Shown: one piece after another, positions 49,601-61,600 of the stretch | How positions within the stretch are numbered: the first letter of the stretch is position 1 | How the letters are laid out: each line of letters starts with the position of its first letter | Assembly (NCBI GenBank): GCA_948470475.1 | Contig: OX419341.1 | Span: 2,710,084-2,774,083, forward strand | From: Galaxea fascicularis | Lineage: Eukaryota > Cnidaria > Anthozoa > Scleractinia > Euphylliidae | DNA length: 64,000 nt | Direction of reading: 5' to 3' | Program-made: the position numbers and the translations under genes | Notes under the pieces: generated by a model | The model's input: only the letters and a program-made list of their open reading frames with translations | Told to the model about the DNA's origin: nothing | Databases searched by the model: none

Positions 49601-52600
49601 AGATATTCAAATGACAGAGACTTAGTTGCAAGCTCTCCTTTTCCAGCCCTGCCACCAGACTAGCCTGGAGAGCTTGCTCGCAGGCTAAATGGCTTCTGCT
49701 TCAACAGACATGCAAACTATATTGATCGCTGAATTTTGGTTTTTGTAGCAATCGCTTGTCTCAAAATTTTATTCCTGCCTTCTGTAACAAATATTTGCTT
49801 TGTCTGAAAATCTTTTGAGTTGGTTGAAGTTAGCTGTATTTCTAACTCGTTATAGATGTACGTACCAATGTTTAAGAAATATTGATGTTATAGAAAATAC
49901 AGGTTATAAGTTCATGTGTACAGCTGTAGTAGCTAGATGCGGAGATCATTCTTTTTGTTACACTAAGACTGGCCTTATGTACAGTGTATCTTGCTGGAGG
50001 TGAAAAACCCTTCTAAAGTTGTATTCAAATCATAATAATAACTGTGTCAGCCCTGTATTTTGTTGCTTATGGTTATTATATCAAAATTAATGAGTTATTA
50101 TATCAAATGAGGCTTTATAGAGTTGAGTTGCTCAAAGCATGGTTAGCGGTAACCATCGTTTAATGAAGCATGGTTAGCGGTAACCATTGTTTAACTTGGT
50201 ATTTAAACCTATAGGCTGTCATGGTATTTAACCTTGGTTAGTTATTGCTAACCATGCTTTGAGCAACTCAGCCCATTTTCAGATTGTTGTTGTTGTTTTT
50301 TGTGAGAATGGACCACTTTGAAGATGTCATACAAAATAACAATTTTTCCTTTTTTTTTACAAACAAAAAATACGAAAAATTGTTATTTTGTATGACATCT
50401 TCAAAGTGGTAAATTAAATTCAGGTAAAAATTTTTAACCCAGGTTGATTCTCAAATCCCTTTGTTTCCTAAGCCTAATTATTCAAAATTTATAGGTGACA
50501 AAGGAAGTTGATTTTCAACCTAGGTAAAAATTTTTTACCTGAATTTAATTTTTAATTGCAACATATACATTAGTGTTTTTTATTATTACTGTCAGTGCAT
50601 TGTTATTTTGTACAGTATATAACCATAGTAGAATTAACAATTAGATACTCAGACATTTTGACACAAATTTTTCAGTCCTTAATTGTGACATGTATGCATT
50701 TATCCCTTTTAAGGTGACACGGCACGTGTCATGTAATACAATGACAAACTTTCACTTTTTACTTAACAATTTCAATTACGAAAAGGAAAGTAAGAGACAA
50801 TTTAAGTACAAAAAATTGGACAATTTAGCATTCAACAAAAAAGGAAAAACTATTTCAGGTAAAACATTATACTGTCAACTCTGGCAAGAGGCAATGGTCA
50901 CTTATTTGACAACAAGGCATTTTTTGCAGTGAATCTCATGATTTTAAGCCTGATCTTTGTCAGTTTCTGTAGATTTGATTTATCCCAATATTCCCAATAG
51001 CATGCTGCGTGAATACAGGTGTAGATGATTATTATAAACACATTGTGACACTGTCCATATATGGTCACATTGCACTCAATACTAGTAGTCTTACGTACAC
51101 ATCAGATATTCTATGATAAACATAACTTTCATGTGTTTGAAACACAACTAATTTGTCTCTTAGCTTTATTGTAGGTTTCTCAGCTTTTCTGCAATGAACT
51201 CAGTAAACCATGCTGTTTTCTCACTGTGTTGAATATTAAAGCAATAGTTGATATTATTCCTGCTCAATTTTGCAGAGTATTCTTTAATTTTAGCCACTTA
51301 GCATGTAGCCTTGTTGGCTAAGTACAGGTGTATCAGGCAATATTCCATGCAATTTTGCAGGATACTTTATTTTGTTTAAAAATACACTTTATACAGTGTG
51401 TATGTGGGTTTAGAACTTCCCTCTGCTTGGGTGAGACATGTTTTCAAGCTTGCCGTTCTATGTCCAGTCCATGATTATGTTCATAGAATATACAAATGAC
51501 CTAACTTGACAACGTACTTGAAACTTAATTATTAATAATTTCAGAAAGTTGTCTGTAGCTTTTAGATACATGTATATTGTTTCATGAGCAAATGACTGAT
51601 AGAGCAGTTTTTGAATCCAGATATTTTTAAGCAAAGCAGTATATGTAGCCTCATGCTTGGGCACAGTGTTCTTTAGTGCTCAGGGGCATCTATAGTACAT
51701 TCCATGGCTAGCATGATGCTTTAAACAGAAAATTAAATTTCTGTGTTCAGAAGTACATCATGTAGATTATGATCACTCTATTTGAAGCTGATAGCAAAAC
51801 TAAAGCTTTTCTGTAGAGATGTAGGAGTATTATCACAACAGTTTGAATTTCATAATTTTTAAAAAGGAACATACATTCTCGTACCATTTGCACAACCCCT
51901 ACTAAATAACATGTGACACACATCAAAATTGGAGTAGGGCTTGGTACTAGTGAAAATCACAAATGGTCAACATATTTTCCATTTGGAAATTCCAGTTGGA
52001 AACTTTGAACTACCTTTCAAGACGTTGCAAAAATTTTGGAAATTTTCCGATCAGGAACACCATTTACATTCCAACCAAAATTTCCAAAATTTTGTGATAA
52101 ATGGTAAACAACCAATGTCTTTTACCCTCCATTTGGTCACAGTTGTTGCTTAACTCTTATTTGTCATATGTCCATGTGATTAATGTGTGGAACATACATT
52201 AAATTGTAGAAATCTTCCCCAACAAAACCAACATCTGGTGAGACCTCCGGAAGCAAGTCTACTGGACGAACACCAATTTCGCAACGTTCAACAAACCCAC
52301 CCAAACCTGCAGCACGAACCAAGCAGGGCACAACAACAACAGCAAGTAGTAAGGTAAGGAATCATTAGTTGTTGCAGACAATATAATGCTTTGTTGTGTC
52401 TTTAACCAGGGTGGAGTGGTGAATTTGGGGGGGGGGGGGGTTGGTTTGCAGGAGAACAATACTGTAATAGTGTGTACAGATCTCAGCCGGATCAACATGG
52501 AAGCTTGCAAGTTGTCAGACACATCATGGTTGTACATGTAGATTTTGTTTCTAATCAACAAGACTGTTCACCATTCACCCTTTTGGGGAAAATATTTAGA

Positions 52601-55600
52601 TTACATCATAGCAACACTATCAACATATTTGAGATAAAAAGTAACATTGAGTAATATTGTAGAGAAAACAAAATATAAGAACTAGCCATGAGAAAAGCAG
52701 AAAAGTTTCAAGATTATGTAAATGTCAATTTGCATCTCAGGAGGGCGGTTTTAAATTTGAACTGATAGTCAGTGAATTTTAAATATGTTTTGTTTGCTGT
52801 TAGAATTATTCTTGTTGCCAATTATGCAAATAGTTTCAAGAACTGGAAATGACTCTTGATTTATTGCTAGCTGTATTGCTACAATATTATTGGATGGGCA
52901 CTGAAACATGAAATAATGTAAATAATACTTTCTTTTTGGTCTGTGAAAGGACAGACAAGAAAGTCAGGACATTTTTTTCTCATCCCTTTAGGTAGCAACA
53001 CCCTTGAATTGTGTCTTGTTACATCTTAAACTTGACCGTGGGAAGGAATCATTATGGTTTTCACATAAACTCAAATTATTGATAAATTTTCTAAGTCATC
53101 TGCCAATATTAGCACAAATATAATATTCTCTGAATTTTAATTTAAGTTTTGCCATTCGTATTGAATAAACCTTAGCTTCTGATAATAATGTACATATCTA
53201 ATTTTGATTTGAATGTTTTGATGTGCATGTCAAGGGATGTTACACAATGTTCAGTGTGAGTTTGGAAGTCAGGAGAGTTTAGTGTGAAAATTAAAATGTC
53301 CTCAAAATACATCACATCAAATGTTAGTTTTATTTTATTTATTGTCATGTTGTCATTTAACCTTGTCTGAAGTTTTCCTTAAAACATATAATTTTCCTGT
53401 AGCTTTACATGTATACTGAATATCTTCTCATGATGTTATGACTATGAGAAGTAGATGCTTTCATTTATTACTTACAGCTTCTGTATGAATTCTGTTTTAT
53501 GTTGTTGTAAATACAAATAACATTTTGTGTAGAGGTTTAATTACCTGAGTCCATGAAGCAGTCTTGCTGTATTTTCTTTCTTAAGCATACACTGCTGAAA
53601 TCCTTGTGAACTGATAAAATTATTGTTTCTTTTTAGAACAACTGAGAGAATGATTCATCATCATAGGTTTCCCTCTTTGTGTTATAAATGCCTGTCTCCT
53701 TGTATCTATGCAATTCATGTATATCACCTGAGAATTAATTTGAATATGTCATAAAACGTCCCTTGTTGTGTATTACAGTCACACTTCAGTGTGAAAAACT
53801 TGATACTTTAAAAAACAATGCAGTTTGAATTCATGAATGCTAATGAGTGCAATTCAACACCTAATCCCAAGAAAAAACAATGTGTTGTATTGAAAAGCAA
53901 TTTAATCCCTCCTTCAGTTGTATTGGCAGTTTCAAAGTTATAATCCCTCAACCAAAAAGGTTGTTTTCTACCAAAAATGATGGATTTCTCAGACTAATTA
54001 TTTTTGTCTTGCACATGGACTGCTAATAATAATAGCCAGCAGGTTGTATGTTCAATAATTAATCATTTGCCTGTCCAAATCTACATGTAAAAGAAAAGTG
54101 ACTTAGCTGTGAAATGCAAATGTATGCAAATATGAACACCCTCATTTAGTAAAAGGAAGTGTTTTTGTAACCACTCATGATCAGTGGAGAGAAAATGTTG
54201 CCCTAAGTGGACTTTGAAGTCAAAATGACTTTGTTTGATGGTTCTGCAAAAGGAATTAACCATGAAAGAGGTTGTGTGCACTGTTTGTGAATCAAAAGAA
54301 CCAGTTGTGTGTTGTGCTACATGTGAGGCTCTTTACTGTGAAAAGTGCAAAGTGTCTGTCCACGAAAAGGTAAACTGAGCCAACCGTGACTTAAAGATTA
54401 ATGTTCTTGTCTTTTGTTCTGTGCTCATGAATGCAACTCTGGGGCTTGATAAATTATTGTAACATCTGTATTCTCTTTGTTGGTTATTTGTGCCACACAT
54501 TTTCTGAATCATACACATTATACAGATATATATCAGCATTATACATGTGGTCCAGTGAATGCAGAACAAAGCAAAATGACAAATAATGTTTGTGACAGTT
54601 CTGATTTGGAAGTGCTGCATCCAAGGTTTTGGTGAAGCACAGTTTATTAATTTTGACCACAGATTAACCTAATCTCCCACTTCTCAACCTATTTTTCAAT
54701 GTTTGAGTTTTATTAGACAGTATTTTCCTAAGGCTTCTAAACATTTGTCTGTGGTTTCGTTTCATGTTAAAGTTAGATAAATCATAACTTAAACATGTGA
54801 CTGCAAATATGCAACAAACTGTTTTGTGATATTGCAGTAGCTTGTTAAGAGCCCAAACTAATAATTTCAAACAAAAGGTACGTGGTTGAATTCATGAGTG
54901 TCAAATATAACAGACCTTCAGATCAGTGTATTTCCACAACACCACATCATTCACTTCACTTCAGCATTTTTTCCTTTCCAAGTAGAAGTTTATCATAACT
55001 TGATAATTAAAATTTGTGTTGGCCTTGACTTCTATTTTGTTTAGTTTTACATTTCAAACCTAAATATTTGCAAGTTATAAAATGCCATCTTGTGAATGAT
55101 ACTATTGTTACAACACAGTTAAAGGTGTTAATTAGTTTTTGCTGAATTTATGGAGAACTTGTGTTCTCCTAATTTTTCTGCTTGTGATTATCATCTGGAG
55201 AGTTGTATCCTAGACCTTGTATTTTTATTATTTTTATTATTCTCTTACGCAAACATTTCAGACAAATTACTTGTTATAATAATTTCTTTAGGTGTTGTGG
55301 GGCTCTTATCAGTTTGAAATAATGTGAAAAGGAGATACAGGATTACTGACATTTACAGTATTATTATAACAGCAGCAGTGCCATGATTTGTCATCAGAAT
55401 ACATGTAGTTTAGACTGAAGTCCACAGTGTAAACAACCAAATACAGTGCAGGGTTAAAATACAACCAGTCATGTTGAGCAAGAGCTCTTGAATAAACTGC
55501 TGTTGTGGCAGTGTTAAAAGAAAACAGAAGAAAAGAGCAAGAATGAAACATGCAATAAAACTAGGTTGGGGCTATTGTTTTGGATTATTTATTTGGTTTA

Positions 55601-58600
55601 ATATGGCTGACAACAGGTCACACAAGAAATCCATGCCTCATGAGTGCTCTAAACATGGCCACTTATAAATAAGCACCAGGCCCTTCAGTGATATTGTAGC
55701 ATTCAAAGGAAGTCACTTCAGAGACTTGTACTAGCCTCCTGCCCACAAGATATTTCATCATTTTTCTAATCAGCTATATTTTTTATTATTTTTCTGTTAC
55801 TTCTACTTATTTTACTCCAGTCTTTTAACAAAGACACATTTGCAAGGTCATTTTCATTTCTGTAATGAATACTTCCTTACTACTTCCATTACTAGATCCC
55901 TCACTACATCCTTACCACTTCCCTTACTACTTCCCTCTAAAAGATGGTTATGACCTAATGCACAGTTAATCTGTTGCATATCATGTTCTTTTTTTATAGA
56001 ATTGCCCAGCTTCTCAGCAAGGAAAACAAGGGTCCAGTTCTACAGCAGGTGATGGTGTGCTTTTAATATGCACATGTAAATGTAGCATCATTTTTCCAAG
56101 TAAATCTTGAATAATGTCCTTTAGTAGACAAGGTAACATGTTAAATTTCAGGGGGGAATGATTTCTCATTAAGCTCGCACTTACATTATGGGCTTACTGT
56201 AGGCTGCATGTGATTATTTGAAATTATAATAATTATTATTAAAATTATCACAGTAAGCCCAAAGTGTTAGAACACATGAACACATTGTCTAAAATGTTGT
56301 CTCATTCGTATAGTAACAGAAGCAGTGTAAAATAAACACTAAATGTGTGGGTTCATTTTACATTGCTTTTGATGCTGTGTTTATGTTAAGTGCAAAAGCA
56401 TAAAGGCCATTACAATTTTTAATTATTCATTTTTTTTAAAGTCAGGGATGTATTTGCCAAGCAGGCTTTGTATTCTGAAAAGTTCATGATGTTTGATTAA
56501 AAGAGTGCTTTTGAGTGGAATAGTGTTGTTTGCAGCATATTGAGATATTTTCAACAATATTTCAAAAATATTGAGGGGCCATAGCCAGGATGAAACATGG
56601 TAAAATTTTTAAAAACAATCTCTGGCTAAAAAGATTAAGAAAACTATGAGCTTTCGACTGCCCGAACTGCAGTCTTCGACGGGTAAAATAAATGATGAGA
56701 AAGTGGTGAGGAAATTTAAATAATAAGTGTGAATTGGGAAACAATAAAAATGTAAATAATTATGAATGTTTGTTAAAAAGAATGTTGTATTGTTCAGGTA
56801 GTGGGCAAGAATATTATTGTTGTCTGCGTTAGGTGTCACTCTGGTATGCCAATTCACACTTATTATTTAAATTTCCTCACTGCTTTCTCATCATTCATTT
56901 TACCCATCGAAGACTGCAGTTCAGGCAGTCAAAAGCTCGTAGTTTTCTTAATCTTTTTAGCCAGAGATCATTTTTAAAAATTTTACAATATTTCAAAAAT
57001 TGCAACATAAGGTAACAATTTAAGGTAACAAGGTGGGAAAGTGCAGACAGCAAAATACACAGTAGCTGGTGTTCTTTTCACGGGTGGTTTACAAAATACA
57101 AGCTTGTGTGAATTACCAGGCAATTACTGATTAGTCAGTCAGGTTGAGTAGTGCAATTCACAATAGCGATGCACAAGGTCACTCCAGCAATCTCTGTCGT
57201 CCATTATCCGTGCAATCTCCTGCAGACTGTGGAGTGTCCACATACACTGTAGGTCAGGTGAGGTTGTCCACGCTGCACCCAACTGTGTTGCAGCTCCCAG
57301 AGAAGGACTGAATGCAGCGTTAGATCTGGATGTCAGTGAGCATGTCCTGCGAGCCTCAGCCTCCTCTTTGCCACTTTAGCACTGGCGTTTGGTAGATTCC
57401 CATAGAGTTTTGCATTGGTAATCCTCATTGCCTACTGGTTGACATTCAGTGCCATTCTCAGTAACCTCATGTAGTAGCCATCCACCATCTTACCAATAAA
57501 TCATTTCCAATAATACTTTTTTTCCCTCCTGCAGCTACAACTAAGAAAAAATCAACAGCTCAAGGAGCTGTACCACCTGTTCCACATTCAAGAACAAAGG
57601 CTCTCACAGAACCATCATCTCAAAAGAAAGTCAACGGATTAAAGAAAAATGAGCTTAAGAAAGAGAGCAGCTATGATGCTAGTGACAGCGACTCTGAGCA
57701 CGGGAGTGTTGATCGATTAAACACAGATGGCGACTTCGGTTATGAGACAGGATCGCTTGATGACAGTGATGTATCGACTGGTGAGCTTTTAAGTCCTTCG
57801 GCTAAAGATGAGCAGAAAACAATTTTAACAGCTGATCAAAGTGGTAGTTTGGGTTATTCATATACTGAAGTTGAATTTAGGCCATTGTTGGTCACAGATG
57901 AGGGTGGCATAGCAAGGAGATCTCCTGAAACACAAGGCTCCAAGGACACTGATGGTGACCAGAGATCTTACACCTACGCAGGGGATGAGTTTCGGCCTCT
58001 AATCGTAACAGAAGATCTAGGTATTGCTGCTCCTATTGAGGCACGGAACTCATCTCAAGATCCCAGGGGTGGAAATGACAATAAAAAAGGAGGGCATGGC
58101 AGTAGTGTCAGACCCACACGTACAGACTATGAAGAAGTTCAGATCATTGATGGTGGCTTTGATAGGTCAAATATTAAGGTAATGCCTGCAAACCAAAGGA
58201 CTATGGATACAGAGACTGATGATTTCCGTACTATCAGACCACAGAATGATGTATATGCTGTTGTACAGAAAAAGCCGAAAGACACAGATTCAAAAGAGTC
58301 TGGTGAAACTGCACCACCTCCCAGACAAAGCAGTCCAATGCAGAGGCCTATTGTTGAACTGGGGGATGTTGTACCTGCAATTCCAGGTGGACGGAAAGAT
58401 TCTAACATGTATGAAGCTATTACAGGAGAACTCCAAAGTATGATCTTGGCTTGTGATGATGTGGAATTTGAAGAGAGACCTTCCAGAACAAATTCAGATG
58501 AAAAAAATACACCAAATGAAAAGAGGGTGCCCCCACCAATACCAAAACCTTATGCTGGAACTGGTTTGAAGACGTCAGCTGTACAAGAACCACAGAAAGA

Positions 58601-61600
58601 AGAAGCAAGGGAAGATGGTGAGGAAGGTTAGCATGATTTCACTGATAGTTAATTCAGAAATGTTTTTCTGTTGAGGTAAATAATTTACCTGCAATTGTTT
58701 ATTAAATTTTGTTGAATGGTCACCTGCCAGTAGATCAAGGTCTTTTAGTAGGAAGTTGTATTCACGCCCCTCCTGCACAGTGAGATCCCTGGCCATTTTG
58801 CTACAAATATTCATGTGCACTATGTAAGTCTAGTCTTTTAAATAACAGCTACAATCCCAGCGTACAAACGTACTGTTTGGATATCCCTACCTACTTCAAA
58901 CATTTAATGAAACCTTTTCATGGAAAAAGCAGCTTACTGTATGTTTGCTCCTGGTGTCTGCACAGTTTTTTTCAAATCTGTGAATCTGTAATCTACCTAT
59001 ATTGTCTGCCTGCTTGGAGTAGAGATTTGGTTGCAAAATGGTTTGGTTCTTTGCCTTTTTCAGTTGATTGTACGAGACTAGCACAATAGTTTACAAAATC
59101 ATTGTAATTATTTTGTGGAGCCTAGATCATTGGCCTGTTTGTTTTATATTTTATACTAGCAGTAAATTCAGAGGATCCTGTGTCAGCATTGTATGCTGTT
59201 GTGCAAAAGGAACCTGAAGGCAAACCTGATGAAGAGACATCTGCTGAAGAGATTAACAACCACACACCCCCAGGTGCTAAGATGTTCTCTTTCCTTTTAT
59301 GCCAATAGCCAATAGTGTCTGGCCGTGTCTGGGAATGAATAAAATAATACATGTCTGAAGTAACACTTCAATTTGTCCAATGTTTGGTACAGAAATAATT
59401 TCTCACATGAGGTGTTATTGTGTCAAAGTGTTCATTTTCCTATTCATTGGCAGTAACAATTAAATTTACTGGTGCAGTTCCAGAAAATACGACCAGTCCA
59501 TACCTCCCCCATAGGTCAGAGGAAATTCTAAGGGGGAGGGAAAGGGGAAGGGGGGGGTGGGGAGGCAAAGCAAATGTTTTGAAAGAAAAGCGTGGAGTTT
59601 CTGGAGGGGCTGGGTGGGGAGGAGGGGGCCAAAATAACCCTCTGTGGGGGTGGGGGTGTGGATGTTTACTGGAACAAAGCATTTTCAAATTTTATTTTGT
59701 AGAGACAGAGCCACAGGAAATTCAGCCATTGTATTCCACAGTCCACAAAGTCCCCAAATCAGAGAAGAATGATTCAGTAGAATCTCTTGACCAGCTAAGA
59801 ATACCTACATCATCAGATGATGATCTCAGTGATGAAGAATTACCACCACCTCTTCCCTCAAAGTTGCCAAATCTTGAGGATACCATGAAAAGAACTGAAC
59901 CCACTGAGAAGTCCTTTAAAGTTGGCAAAGGGGAACAGCAAGAGGAGAAACCTAAGAAGGGTGGTGCATTCAAAATATTCAAAAAGAAACATCGCAGACA
60001 AATGTCTGATGGAAATGTAGTTGTTGATAAAATTACAAGTGGTAGTGATGGCAGCAGTCTTGCTGCAAGTCCTAAGTTTCAGCATCGTCGTTCAAAATCA
60101 CAAGCAGACATAGTGAAAATATCAGAAATTGCAGGTCAGCTAAGCCCTTTGTCTAACAAAGAGCAGAGTTCTTCTGATGAGAAGCCACCTATAAAGCCAT
60201 ATATGGAAGTTGACATAACTGAACCTCCTCTCACCCCTACAGAAATGAAAGAAGTGAAAATTGTGGGAGGGGAGAGTGAGGATTACAGTGGACCATATGA
60301 GTTACCTGAGGGGTGGAGGGAGGTGAAGGGTGATACTGGCACTTACTACTGGCATGTTGCCTCGGGGACAACTCAGTGGACATTACCTCAAGTAGCAACA
60401 AGACCAAAGGTACAACGACGTGACTGGGTTTGTATGCTGTGTAATATAATATAAACCTGTTCTTACAGCTTAAAGTGATGTTTTTCTTTAGACAAGGTCA
60501 GGATTCTAGATATTTTGAGTGGATGTGATAAAAAATAGGTCCGCAATGCGTACATGTGTGGCTTACTAGACAACGTGACAGGTGCTCGACTCTCGTGGAC
60601 AAGTAAATAAATCCAATCATGCCATAATGTGGCTACACACTTCATGTCAGCCACACAAAAATTGTTGGGAAATCTGCCTTTCATGATCATTACTGTCACA
60701 TGAAGAAGTCTTATTTCAAGAAATGATACTTGCTTTTAAACTGTTTTAGCACCTTGTTAGAGTTGTTTTGAACTCTGATTTAACTTTCTTCTTTGATGAT
60801 TAATCACTGTTTTCTCTTTTATTCAGAAGAAAGTGAGTGAGGAAACAAAATCTCCAGAATCCGCAGAAAGGCAAAAGGTATATATATCTTATTAACCAAG
60901 CGCGAGGGCTGACTGGGAGAATATCGGCCCGAGGTCTTGACAGTACGCTCGGTCCGTACAAAAAAGACCAAGGGCCGATATTCTGCCAGTACGGTCCTGA
61001 GCAAGCTTGGTTAATAAGAGATTTATTACATGACTGAAGACAACACGGGAACAACGAAGGATCATTTGGGACAATACCTGGTCCAATACTTTGAGAATAT
61101 TGGACTGGCAATAGAGCAATCTTATTGGTCGATTTTAGTTATTGGCCCTCTGACTGTCATGTAATAAAGTTGATAAATGACCTGACCCTTTGACCCCTAA
61201 TGGTGACCAATAATTATTTTTAATTTGTCCTTAAAGTAACTTTTCTCAATCGAACATAAAGGTTGTGAGAAAAAAAGAAGTGATCAACTAGTAACAAAGG
61301 TCTTAATTGTTTAACAAATTCTCCTCATCATTAGCATAGAAAATGTATGGAGACCAGTGTGGAGAATATACATGCGTGTTATTAAGAGAGGAGCTTGCAA
61401 TAGTAAAAATTACATGTATTGGTCTCAGTTGTAGTGGTCTAGATAATCTGACTTTAGTTTTCACCATTAACAGGTACTGCTTGAACTTATGGCTTGACCA
61501 AGTTTAATGTGAATTAATCATGTTTCTCTTTTATGTTCCCTTTTTTTCTTTCCAGGTCCTCAGTTTTCCAGTGCACTCTATGGGTTGGATTGAGCTTGAA

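Larger units (their letters stand above)
46820..52209 (+). other. Large intron of the Fe65-like gene
   Basis: 5.4 kb, AT-rich, with no exon I can support. It contains a cluster of foldback elements: 48313-48504, 49350-49688, 50121-50273, 50312-50410 and 50411-50553. Confidence 0.65.

Noticed and set aside
59420..59702. Long frame from 59420 through the G-rich tract as coding
   Set aside because: The translated part is glycine-rich low complexity from a G-rich intron. Exon 59703 has its own acceptor in the right phase.
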